NCBI GenBank assembly: GCA_016649795.1
Contig: JAENWZ010000136.1
Location: forward strand, 1-6,175
DNA from: Proteiniphilum sp.
GTDB taxonomy: Bacteria; Bacteroidota; Bacteroidia; Bacteroidales; Dysgonomonadaceae
Direction of reading: 5' to 3'
DNA length: 6,175 bases
Positions 1 to 6,175 of the stretch are shown piece after piece; within the stretch, counting starts at the first letter, position 1; every line of letters starts with the position of its first letter. The notes under the pieces are model-generated. The model did not search any database. It was given only the letters and a program-made list of their open reading frames with translations, and was not told the origin of the DNA. A program made the translations under genes and the position numbers.

Positions 1-804
1 ACCACATCGGAGATATCGGTTCTCAACCGCCTAATCTTCGGGGAGATATACGGCACCTCTTTTGCCGGCATTACGGAAGACAAATTTAGTAATTTATCCG
101 GTTTACAAGCCCGTAAGCTGGAAGATATTCTATCCAGATTGAAAATGGGTGAACCTCACCAGTATGTGTTCGGGAAGAGTGAATTTTATGGAATTGAGTT
201 TAGGCTAACCCCCGATGTGCTTATCCCCCGTCCTGAGACAGAGGAGCTTGTTGAGTGGATACTATCTGAAAACAGTTCAGCGGACAGTTTGATTTTAGAT
301 ATAGGAACGGGTAGCGGATGTATCGCAGTTGCATTGGCGAAAAAACTGCCCAATGCCGTTATTGATGCGTGGGATCTGTCGGAGAGAGCAATTAGAGTAG
401 CTGCTGATAACGCTTTCAGAAACGGAGTAGAGGTTCACTTTACCAGACGGGATATTTTGCAGCCATTCAGGAGGGAGGCCTCTTATGATGTGATTGTGAG
501 TAATCCGCCCTATGTCATGGAATCGGAAAAAGGAACCATGGAGAGGAACGTACTCAGTTTTGAACCGCATGAAGCACTCTTTGTGCCGGATGATAATCCG
601 CTTCTATTCTACGAGCGGATTGCCGGGTTGGCGATTGAGATGCTTAATAAGCGGGGTAGATTGTATTTCGAGATCAACAGAAGTAAGGGGGAGATCATTT
701 GTGAGATGCTTCAGGAAAGAGGCTTTGCTGAAGTAGAGCTAAGAAAAGATATCTCCGGAAATGCAAGGATGATTAGGGCTTTAAAACCTGATGATCATGG
801 ATAA
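1..804 (+). CDS. prmC: Peptide chain release factor N5-glutamine methyltransferase, 5' end outside window
   Basis: PrmC transfers a methyl group from S-adenosylmethionine to the glutamine of the GGQ motif in release factors RF1 and RF2, which aids translation termination in the cytoplasm. The frame is open from base 1, so the true start lies upstream. The first 46 or so codons match the helical N-terminal domain, and the family signature E-P-H-Q-Y-V-F-G-K-S-E-F-Y-G follows at about 148-189. The SAM-binding loop LDIGTGSGCIAVALA lies at about 295-339, and the catalytic NPPY motif, preceded by V-S and followed by V, at 502-513; together these are diagnostic for PrmC/HemK. About 267 codons are present against roughly 280 in the family, so only some 10-20 residues are missing. 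A TTG at 139 could be taken as a start, but it falls inside the conserved region and is not the real one. The stop TAA overlaps the start of recX by 14 bases, suggesting co-transcription and translational coupling. Confidence 0.95.
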   Translation, partial: TTSEISVLNRLIFGEIYGTSFAGITEDKFSNLSGLQARKLEDILSRLKMGEPHQYVFGKSEFYGIEFRLTPDVLIPRPETEELVEWILSENSSADSLILDIGTGSGCIAVALAKKLPNAVIDAWDLSERAIRVAADNAFRNGVEVHFTRRDILQPFRREASYDVIVSNPPYVMESEKGTMERNVLSFEPHEALFVPDDNPLLFYERIAGLAIEMLNKRGRLYFEINRSKGEIICEMLQERGFAEVELRKDISGNARMIRALKPDDHG

Positions 805-1294
805 GCCGGGTAAAATGATCAGTGAAGATCAGGCTTTCTCGCGGATGGCTCGCATCTGCTCACAAAAAGAGTACTGCTCTTACGATATGAGAAGGAAGCT
901 CAAGAGAATGAATTTTCCGGATCAGACAGTAGAAAAAATTATTGGGAGACTGAAAAAGGAGAAATTCATTGATGAGGATCGATTTGCCAGAAGCTTTATT
1001 CATGATAAACTCCGCTTCAACAAGTGGGGAAAAAGGAAGATTGAGATCTCTCTGCGTCAAAAACAGCTGCCGGCAGATCTGATTGCCGATGCTTTTTCTC
1101 AATTCTCTGATGCTTCCCTCAGTGAATCACTGTTACCGTTACTGGAGAAGAAAAGAAGGACGATTAAAGGGCGATCGGAATACGAAAAGAACGGTAAATT
1201 AATTAAGTATGGCCTGGGCAGGGGATTCTCCATAAAAGAGATTTTAGCCTGCATGAAAATAATGGACCTTGACGAACTCCCCGATGAGACGTAA
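791..1294 (+). CDS. recX: Regulatory protein RecX
   Basis: RecX binds the RecA filament and limits its recombinase and coprotease activity, acting in DNA repair in the cytoplasm. The 167-residue product is all-helical, basic and built of repeated three-helix units, as in RecX. Visible signatures are the R-x-C-S-Q-K-E-Y-C-S-Y-D-M-R-R-K-L segment (about residues 21-37), the typical F-I-D-E-D-R-F-A-R-S-F block (59-69), and K-W-G-K-R-K-I (78-84), followed by a third unit ending near G-F-S-I-K-E-I (145-151). The length fits the family (about 150-170). The start at 791 lies inside the end of prmC; an in-frame ATG at 797 is an equally possible start, two codons later. No clear Shine-Dalgarno is present, which is usual for Bacteroidota. 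The gene is not next to recA in this window; it sits between prmC and comF and overlaps both, so it is probably expressed by coupling from prmC. Confidence 0.9.
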   Translation: MIMDKPGKMISEDQAFSRMARICSQKEYCSYDMRRKLKRMNFPDQTVEKIIGRLKKEKFIDEDRFARSFIHDKLRFNKWGKRKIEISLRQKQLPADLIADAFSQFSDASLSESLLPLLEKKRRTIKGRSEYEKNGKLIKYGLGRGFSIKEILACMKIMDLDELPDET

Positions 1295-1979
1295 TGATCT
1301 GTTGAATGAATTCTCATACCTCTTTTTTCCGCACGTCTGCGTTGTGTGCGGAGAGGAGTTACTCCAAACCGAAGAGAGCGTATGTCTGAGATGTTTGTAT
1401 AAACTGCCAAGGACCAATAACTTCAGAGAAGAAGAGAATGCGGCTGAAAAACTGATGGCCGGTAGAATACCTTTCGAAAGGATAGCTTCTTTTTGTGTTT
1501 ACGCGAAGGGAGGAATACTACCCCCTCTGATTCATCATCTTAAATATTATCATAAACCCGAAATCGGTCTCCTCCTGGGGCGGGTCTATGGAGAGGATCT
1601 GACGGGGAGTGATTTCCTGAAGCCGGTTGATATGATTGTTCCCGTACCATTGCATCCGAAGAAAGAGAAAAATCGCGGGTACAATCAGGCAGTGATGATA
1701 GCGAAGGGATTATCGGATGCTACTTCTCTTCCATTCGCTGCGGGTAATCTCATTAGGGTGGTATACAATCCCACGCAAACGAAACGTACCAAAACACAAC
1801 GCTGGGAGAATGTGAGGGATATTTTTAAAGTAAAAGATCCACAAGCTTATGCAGATAAACATCTCTTGCTGGTGGATGACGTGATCACCACCGGTTCAAC
1901 ACTGGAAGCTTGTGGTGTGGCATTACAGAAATGCAGCAATGTGAAAATAAGTATAGCCACTCTTGGTGAAGTTTTTTGA
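1284..1979 (+). CDS. comF: ComF family phosphoribosyltransferase-like protein
   Basis: ComF/GntX-family proteins carry an N-terminal zinc-binding Cys4 segment and a type I phosphoribosyltransferase fold. ComF is needed for DNA uptake during natural transformation in some bacteria, but the role in Bacteroidota is not settled. With the start at ATG 1284 the product has 231 residues. C19-x2-C22 and C34-x2-C37 form the zinc finger after the L-F-F-P-H segment. V-P-V-P-L-H-P-K-K-E-K-N-R-G-Y-N-Q-A lies at 119-136. The PRPP-binding loop L-L-L-V-D-D-V-I-T-T-G-S-T is at 194-206, with acidic pair D198/D199. A TTG five codons upstream (1269) would also be in frame, but ATG 1284 is preferred; it overlaps the recX end by 11 bases. 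The presence of comF alone does not show that the organism is transformable; no other com genes are in the window. The gene is probably the last of the prmC-recX-comF set. Confidence 0.88.
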   Translation: MRRNDLLNEFSYLFFPHVCVVCGEELLQTEESVCLRCLYKLPRTNNFREEENAAEKLMAGRIPFERIASFCVYAKGGILPPLIHHLKYYHKPEIGLLLGRVYGEDLTGSDFLKPVDMIVPVPLHPKKEKNRGYNQAVMIAKGLSDATSLPFAAGNLIRVVYNPTQTKRTKTQRWENVRDIFKVKDPQAYADKHLLLVDDVITTGSTLEACGVALQKCSNVKISIATLGEVF

Positions 1980-2007
1980 TTACATTTTTTTATAAATAAC
2001 CATATAT

Positions 2008-2030
2008 TAATTTTGAAAAACCTATTTTTG
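2008..2030 (+). promoter_or_regulatory. Tandem Bacteroidota-type -7 elements upstream of pyrE
   Basis: The 82-base gap between comF and pyrE is very AT-rich and holds two matches to the TAnnTTTG -7 consensus of the Bacteroidota primary sigma factor: TAATTTTG at 2008-2015 and TATTTTTG at 2023-2030, 15 bases apart. Neither has a convincing TTTG -33 element at 19-21 bases upstream; the first has only a T-run (1984-1991) there. A start shortly after 2030 would leave a short leader of about 25 bases before pyrE. In such AT-rich DNA a chance match is possible, so this is a candidate only. It would let pyrE be transcribed independently of comF. Confidence 0.45.
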
Positions 2031-2061
2031 TAATTAATATGCGAAAAAGTCAACAACAGAT

Positions 2062-2715
2062 ATGAACAAAGTAAAGAAGTTAACGGCTGAAAAACTACTC
2101 AAGATCAAAGCCATCAAGCTGCAACCATCCAATCCATTTACATGGGCATCCGGCTGGAAATCACCGATATATTGCGATAACCGCAAGCTAATGTCCTATC
2201 CTGCTACACGCAATTTCCTGAAAATTGAGTTTGCCCGCATCATCCTGGAGAAATATCCTCAGACCGATGCTATCGCAGGCGTTGCTACGGGAGCTATCGC
2301 CCCCGGCGTGCTGGTGGCCGATTTGCTGGGCTTGCCGTTTGTCTATATCCGTTCCACGCCAAAAGATCATGGTCTGGAGAACCTTATTGAAGGTGATCTG
2401 AAACCGAAACAGAAGGTGATTGTGATTGAAGATCTGGTCTCTACAGGTGGCAGCAGCCTGAAAGCCGTGGAGGCCATACGCCGCGATGGTTCGGATGTGC
2501 TGGGAATGCTGGCAGTTTTCACCTACGGATTACCCCACGCCATCACAAATATGCATGAAGCGAGGGTGGAGCTCACAACTCTCTGTGACTATGACGCTAT
2601 TTTGGATGAAGCATTGCTGACGGATTATATCGAGGAATCGGAACTGAATACCTTGCAGGATTGGCGCAGAGATCCTGAAAGCTGGGGACAAACGCCTAAA
2701 AAAGCAAAGAAATGA
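2062..2715 (+). CDS. pyrE: Orotate phosphoribosyltransferase
   Basis: PyrE converts orotate and PRPP to orotidine 5'-monophosphate, the fifth step of de novo pyrimidine synthesis, as a cytoplasmic dimer. The 217-residue product has the F-T-W-A-S-G-W-K-S-P-I-Y-C-D-N-R orotate-site segment at about 26-41. The flexible catalytic loop R97-S-T-P-K101-D-H103-G has the conserved Arg, Lys and His. The PRPP loop V-I-V-I-E-D-L-V-S-T-G-G-S lies at 119-131 with acidic pair E123/D124. The length is normal (about 205-215), with a short lysine-rich tail ending in K-K-A-K-K. The ATG at 2062 is the only good start, preceded by an AT-rich leader. Its TGA overlaps the ATG of the next gene as ATGA, a classic coupling arrangement. 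No attenuator-like stem-loop was seen in the leader. Confidence 0.96.
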   Translation: MNKVKKLTAEKLLKIKAIKLQPSNPFTWASGWKSPIYCDNRKLMSYPATRNFLKIEFARIILEKYPQTDAIAGVATGAIAPGVLVADLLGLPFVYIRSTPKDHGLENLIEGDLKPKQKVIVIEDLVSTGGSSLKAVEAIRRDGSDVLGMLAVFTYGLPHAITNMHEARVELTTLCDYDAILDEALLTDYIEESELNTLQDWRRDPESWGQTPKKAKK

Positions 2716-3131
2716 CCGAATTTGTCAGCGATGTAAAAACCATTCCGTATAACGATGCTGATGTTTACCGTGTTCTCTCCGATCCGCGAAATCTGGAATT
2801 GGTGAAAGAGCGTATACCTGAAGATAAGATCAGGGATTTCACGTTTGATGAGGAGAGTATCTCTTTTCTGGTCGATCCGATCGGAAAGGTACGGTTCCTT
2901 GTGGTGGAACGCGAGCCGAACAAACTGGTGAAATTGAAATCGGAGAAACTACCCTTCGATGTTTTTTTATGGATACAGCTGGTCTCTAAAGCTGAGAAAG
3001 ATACAAGACTACGCATGACCCTCCAAGCCGATCTGAACCCATTTATCAAAGGGATGGTTGAAAAACCGATGAAAGAGGCAGTGGATAAAATATCGGATGT
3101 GCTGGCGCAATTGCGTTACGACCAGTTATAA
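2712..3131 (+). CDS. Small SRPBCC (START/Bet v 1-like) family protein, function unknown
   Basis: The 139-residue product looks like a stand-alone SRPBCC-fold protein, a fold that forms a deep hydrophobic cavity for a ligand. The pattern is an N-terminal beta strand (E-F-V-S-D-V-K-T-I-P), then the phase typical of the family (Y-N-D-A-D-V-Y-R-V-L-S-D-P-R-N-L-E, residues 14-30), several alternating beta strands, and a long amphipathic C-terminal helix from about residue 108 (F-I-K-G-M-V-E-K-P-M-K-E-A-V-D-K-I). No signal peptide or membrane segment is visible, so it is probably cytoplasmic. No ligand or enzymatic residue can be named. It overlaps pyrE by four bases (ATGA), so the two are almost certainly translated together; from memory a similar gene often follows pyrE in Bacteroidales. 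Whether it has anything to do with pyrimidine metabolism is unknown. The fold assignment is by pattern, not alignment. Confidence 0.8.
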   Translation: MTEFVSDVKTIPYNDADVYRVLSDPRNLELVKERIPEDKIRDFTFDEESISFLVDPIGKVRFLVVEREPNKLVKLKSEKLPFDVFLWIQLVSKAEKDTRLRMTLQADLNPFIKGMVEKPMKEAVDKISDVLAQLRYDQL

Positions 3132-3132
3132 T

Positions 3133-3171
3133 CCGGCCGGCTTTACCGGTGTGTCATTCCCCTGACAGGGG
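3133..3171. terminator. Possible weak bidirectional terminator between convergent genes
   Basis: The 46-base gap between the SRPBCC gene and the convergent fucosidase pseudogene holds two small stem-loops: CCGG-CTTTA-CCGG (3137-3149) and CCCCT-GAC-AGGGG (3159-3171). Neither is followed by a T-run on either strand, so a standard intrinsic terminator is not clear. The position between two convergent genes is the main argument. Confidence 0.25.
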
Positions 3172-3177
3172 CGGCAC

Positions 3178-5358
3178 CTATTCGCTGATCACATTCAGTT
3201 GGGCCGTTTCACCTTCTTCCATCGTCAGAACAACAAATCCGTTCTCGTTCAATAATTCTTTTCCGTTCATCTGAACCGCTGCTGCATATGCCGGCACTTT
3301 CAGCCTGAAGGTGCCGGATCTCTTTGCTTTCAGGGTGAGAGCTACAATCCTCTTATTCTTCTATGCAGCATCCACCTCAGTACCTCCGCGCACACGCAGC
3401 CCTTTGAAGTCTCCCTCGGCCCAGTTGTCGGGCAGTGCAGGCAGCAGATGGATATATCCATCCTGACTCTGAATAAGCATCTCGGCAATACCTGCCGTCC
3501 CACCGAAGTTACCATCTATCTGGAATGGCGGATGGGCACAGAACAGGTTGGGATAGGTGCCGGCGCCGCTTTTCATCTTTATCTCGCTTCCTCCGGTAGG
3601 TTGAAGCAGGCTTTTCAGTAGTTTGTATGCTCTGTTACCGTCGTGCAGCCGCGCCCAGAAATTCACTTTCCAGGCACGTGACCAGCCGGTACCTTCATCA
3701 CCACGACGATTGAGAGTATTGCGTGCGGCTTCTGCCAGCGCGGGTGTGGTGACAGGTGATATCTGGTTGGAAGGGTGCAGGCCATATAGGTGTGATACAT
3801 GTCTGTGCCTTGGATCCAGCTCCTCGTAATCCTCCAGTCACTCCTGCAGGTAACCCTCTTCGCTGATCATACTGCTCAGGAAGAAACGGGCGGCACCGGT
3901 GAGCGTGGGATAGATCGATTCGAGGTATGCTTTGTCCTGTGTGAAGGAGTAACGCTCCCAAAGGTGTTCGCAGAGCCACGCTCCTCCCGTGTTGGTAGCA
4001 CCCCAGGAGGCGTGCTCTCCCGGTGCGGTGAATCTCCACAGGTTGGTCATCATATGTGCGACCCATTCCTCTGCACCGTAAAAGGTGGCGGCTGTAGCCT
4101 CTCCCGACGGTACGAGCGACTGTGTAAAGTCGATCAATGGCTTGTGCAGCTCCGCCAGGTTGCACACCTCTGCAGGCCAGTAGTTCATCTGCAGGTTGAT
4201 ATTGAGGTGGTAATCGCCGTTCCAGGGTGTCTGCACCTGGTTCGCCCAGAGTCCCTGCAGGTTGAGCGGCATACTGTTTTCATTGGTGCCGCTGATCATC
4301 AGATAGCGGCCATATTGAAAGTAGAGGGCTGCGAAAGCGGGATCATCATTGGCTTGGAAAGAGGCTAAACGTTCGTTGGTGGGTGTAGCGTTGTCCTGCG
4401 CTCCCAGGTTCAGCTCTACCCGGTCGAACTTCTCCCTGTAGGCAGTGGTATGATCCTTTTTCAGTTGGCTGTATGAGCGCTCTTTTGCCTCAGCAAGCAG
4501 ATGGTCTACCGTGGTGAGGTACTCCTTGTCAACCATATCGGTGGAGGTGGAGATAAGGATCACCACTTCATCCGCTTCAGAAACAGTCAGTGAGCTGTCG
4601 GATGCTGTGAGCCTCCCTCCACTGTTCACAATCGTCATCTTCGTGAGGAAGCGCACTCCTTTGTCTCCGTCGTGGCCGTCATTCAGCTGACCCTCCATCC
4701 ATATACTGTTCTCTCTCACCGAGACGGCTGCCCGCTCAGAGCGGCTTAATGCCACCCCGAAAGAGACCGATTGTTTCTTGTCGGCTGATATCCTTACAGC
4801 CAGCAGGTCGTTGGCATGCGAGGTCAGGTATTCACGGGTGTAGGTTGTGTTACCCATGCTGAATTGCGTGGTGGGCACGGCTTCGTTCAGCGAGAGTGTC
4901 CGCTCATAATTACTGATGGTGTCACCCTGCGGATAGGTGTAGGTGATGTGCATATCGCCCAGCATCTGGAAGCTGCCGTAAGGGGCATCCTTCCCGTTGC
5001 CGAAGGCAGAGCCCTCACCACCGCAACGGAAGTGGTCGTACATCATCTTCTGCGCTTCGAGGTTCCTGCCGGTAAGCAGCAGCTCCCGGATCTCAGGCAG
5101 ATAATTGATGGCTTCCGGATTGAGTGCTTCAGGGTCTTCGCTACCCGACCACATGGTGATATCGTTAAGTAGAATATGCTCAGTGTAGACAGCGCCATCG
5201 GGCATCATGCCTATGCGTCCGTTACCCAAAGGCAGGGTCTCTTCCCACGTGCTGGCAGGTGAGTGATAGCGTAAGGCCAGCTCCTGAACTGGCTGAAGTG
5301 CGTTGCAGGAGAGCAACGCTGTTGCCGCTAAGGCCAGAGAAATAATAGATCGTTTCAT
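3178..5358 (-). pseudogene. Glycoside hydrolase family 95 (alpha-L-fucosidase/galactosidase) lipoprotein, broken
   Basis: Intact GH95 enzymes remove terminal alpha-1,2-linked L-fucose (or related L-galactose) from host or plant glycans, with inversion. One minus-strand frame of 726 codons runs from ATG 5358 to TAG 3180-3178. It begins with a lipoprotein signal (M-K-R-S-I-I-S-L, then A-L-L-S-C with lipid cysteine C18), which would place the enzyme in the periplasm or on the cell surface. The N-terminal beta domain has L-P-L-G-N-G-R-I-G near residues 42-50. The (alpha/alpha)6 core has W-N-G-D-Y-H-L-N-I-N-L-Q-M-N-Y-W-P-A-E (residues 379-397) with water-positioning N386 and N388, and F-Q-I-D-G-N-F-G-G-T-A-G with the probable catalytic D615. 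The frame is broken by TGA at codon 507 (3838-3840) and TAG at codon 666 (3361-3363), each where the family has Trp. About 90 residues between G-Y-L and Q-E-stop-L-E-D also seem to be lost. Family members have about 780-830 residues. The first stop alone removes the D615 region, so no active enzyme is expected. Third-position GC looks higher than in the housekeeping block. Confidence 0.9.
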
Positions 5359-5359
5359 T

Positions 5360-6175
5360 CGCAAAATACTTAGGGTTTGCTTATTAATTCCCAATCAGGC
5401 ACACAAATTCTATTGCGTCATGACTGGATAAATGTTTAGATATCTCACTTTTATCAGGTTCGACAGTAAAGAGATAAAATAAGACAGAGGAAAATTCCTC
5501 ATGTGCCGGATCAGATTCATCACAAAAATGATAGCCCATATCCAACTGTTTGACGTCGAGGACAATATGGCGCGGATATCATTCAAACCATATCCACGCT
5601 TGCCCTGACCAAACTTTCCTTCAACCTGATTTCGTTCTGCCGTTTCTCGTCGCTCTTTACGTTTCTGGTATCTGCTCTTAATTTCTTTCACTGGTTTCCG
5701 TCCCAGTGGCTCCCCGGTGTACCGGATTTCTTTCTCTTTCAAAAACCGCCTGTTTTCCCGGGTGAGATAAATCTTATCCACCTGAACCAGCTCCGGGTAT
5801 TTCCCTGTCAGCTCCCTGAAGCGTTCGACCTGTGCCTGAAGATCCTGACCCTCGTTGAAGGCATCCCAGTCAAAATGGTCCACCCTGGCATAGCCGTCCA
5901 ACAGGCTGATGTTTATCTTGGCTCCAAACTCCGTTTTTGCCTTGGCTTTGCCACGGACTATGGGACGTACATGCGGCTGATGAATGCTCACGATGCGATC
6001 ATCTACTTGATGAGTCCTCTTCTTGTACATTGTCTCCTGTTGTTCCAGCAGATGCTGGATAACAAAAAAATATTTCAGTTGCCGTCTGTCAAAAGGAATC
6101 GGTTCATCCATTATGGTGTCAAGCATCTCATTGATAATCCGTATATCTCGCTTCAGGTAGTTGATCTGCTTCCGT
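5360..6175 (-). mobile_element. IS5/IS1182-type insertion sequence, 3' part only
   Basis: The right side of the window is the transposase-end portion of an insertion sequence whose other end lies past base 6175. The inner boundary must fall between the fucosidase start (5358) and the transposase stop (5410-5412), because both genes are recognisable up to those points. The exact terminal inverted repeat and target duplication cannot be set without the other end; the stretch 5371-5409, holding TAGGGTTTGC and CCAATCAGGC, is where the repeat should lie. Confidence 0.75.
5410..6175 (-). CDS. IS5 family (IS1182-like) DDE transposase, N-terminus outside window
   Basis: This cut-and-paste transposase would bind the ends of its insertion sequence and catalyse strand transfer with a DDE active site. 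The frame is open to the window edge (the last codons read R-K-Q-I-N-Y-L-K-R-D-I-R), so the start and the first catalytic aspartate lie outside; an internal ATG at 6126 is not the real start. In the window about 254 codons remain. Recognisable family blocks are D-D-R-I-V-S-I-H-Q-P-H-V-R-P-I-V-R-G-K-A (about 6003-5944), E-F-G-A-K-I (about 5931-5914), the second catalytic Asp in V-Q-V-D-K-I-Y (codon 5778-5776), and the Glu in A-E-R-N-Q-V-E-G-K-F-G-Q-G-K (codon 5622-5620). These are followed by the hydrophobic F-V-M-N-L helix. No stop or frameshift interrupts the visible part, so the gene could be intact. Family members have about 440-480 residues. It points toward the fucosidase pseudogene on the same strand. 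Confidence 0.9.
   Translation of the reverse strand, partial: RKQINYLKRDIRIINEMLDTIMDEPIPFDRRQLKYFFVIQHLLEQQETMYKKRTHQVDDRIVSIHQPHVRPIVRGKAKAKTEFGAKINISLLDGYARVDHFDWDAFNEGQDLQAQVERFRELTGKYPELVQVDKIYLTRENRRFLKEKEIRYTGEPLGRKPVKEIKSRYQKRKERRETAERNQVEGKFGQGKRGYGLNDIRAILSSTSNSWIWAIIFVMNLIRHMRNFPLSYFISLLSNLIKVRYLNIYPVMTQ

Noticed and set aside
3361..3666. Separate 101-codon minus-strand gene with F-Q-I-D-G-N-F-G-G motif
   Set aside because: It is the GH95 C-terminal part in the same frame as the rest, starting at an internal GTG; upstream codons up to 3838 also match GH95, so it is a pseudogene fragment rather than its own gene.
3361..3840. Stop-codon recoding (TGA and TAG read as amino acids)
   Set aside because: comF and pyrE in the same window end with TGA and the transposase with TAG, other Trp residues in the pseudogene use TGG, and the nearby deletion points to decay.
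3698..4165. Minus-strand open frame of 155 codons in another frame of the fucosidase region
   Set aside because: The GH95 motifs are in the neighbouring frame across the whole span; this frame has no recognisable protein features and does not indicate a frameshift.
3799..4368. Plus-strand open frame of 189 codons inside the fucosidase pseudogene
   Set aside because: It is antisense to well-conserved GH95 core sequence, its translation resembles no known family, and it is explained by GC-rich codons on the other strand.
4816..5172. Plus-strand 118-codon open frame
   Set aside because: It is antisense to the conserved N-terminal domain of the GH95 pseudogene with no features of its own.
5359..5371. 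TATTTTG upstream of the fucosidase start as a promoter
   Set aside because: It is one base short of the TAnnTTTG consensus, lies almost on the start codon, and has no -33 element at the right distance.
5358..5394. Upstream TTG start at 5394 for the fucosidase
   Set aside because: It would add 12 residues before the lipoprotein signal and probably lies in IS sequence; ATG 5358 begins a standard signal peptide.

Overview
The window looks like a piece of a Bacteroidota chromosome, most likely order Bacteroidales. The support is the gene content (prmC-recX-comF-pyrE with a small SRPBCC gene, then a lipoprotein-type family 95 fucosidase), TAnnTTTG promoter-like elements before pyrE, no clear Shine-Dalgarno sequences, and protein sequences that resemble Bacteroidales versions. 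The genus cannot be fixed from the sequence; Dysgonomonadaceae or Porphyromonadaceae relatives are a guess.

Left part (1-3131, plus strand): a compact housekeeping block. The 3' part of prmC (release-factor glutamine methyltransferase; its start lies before the window) overlaps recX (RecA modulator) by 14 bases. recX overlaps a comF-family phosphoribosyltransferase gene by 11 bases. After an 82-base AT-rich gap with two promoter-like elements comes pyrE (orotate phosphoribosyltransferase), whose stop overlaps the start of a small SRPBCC-fold gene as ATGA. The pattern suggests one translationally coupled set (prmC-recX-comF) and a second, separately promoted pair (pyrE-SRPBCC).

Middle part (3178-5358, minus strand): a broken glycoside hydrolase family 95 (alpha-L-fucosidase/alpha-L-galactosidase) lipoprotein gene, convergent with the block above. 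One reading frame can be followed from the lipoprotein signal to the C-terminus, but it is interrupted by two nonsense codons, each where the family has tryptophan (TGA at codon 507, TAG at codon 666). About 90 residues also appear to be missing just before the first stop, probably including the catalytic glutamate. It is a pseudogene.

Right part (about 5360-6175, minus strand): the 3' part of an IS5/IS1182-type insertion sequence. Its transposase gene runs off the window edge and stops only 51 bases before the fucosidase start codon, so the element sits where the fucosidase promoter would be. A simple reading is that the insertion cut off or altered expression of the fucosidase gene, which then decayed, but the order of events cannot be read from the window.

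No RNA genes, CRISPR array or new defence-type system was seen. The window is ordinary apart from the decayed fucosidase and its neighbouring insertion sequence. No stretch above 300 bases is without a gene or pseudogene.
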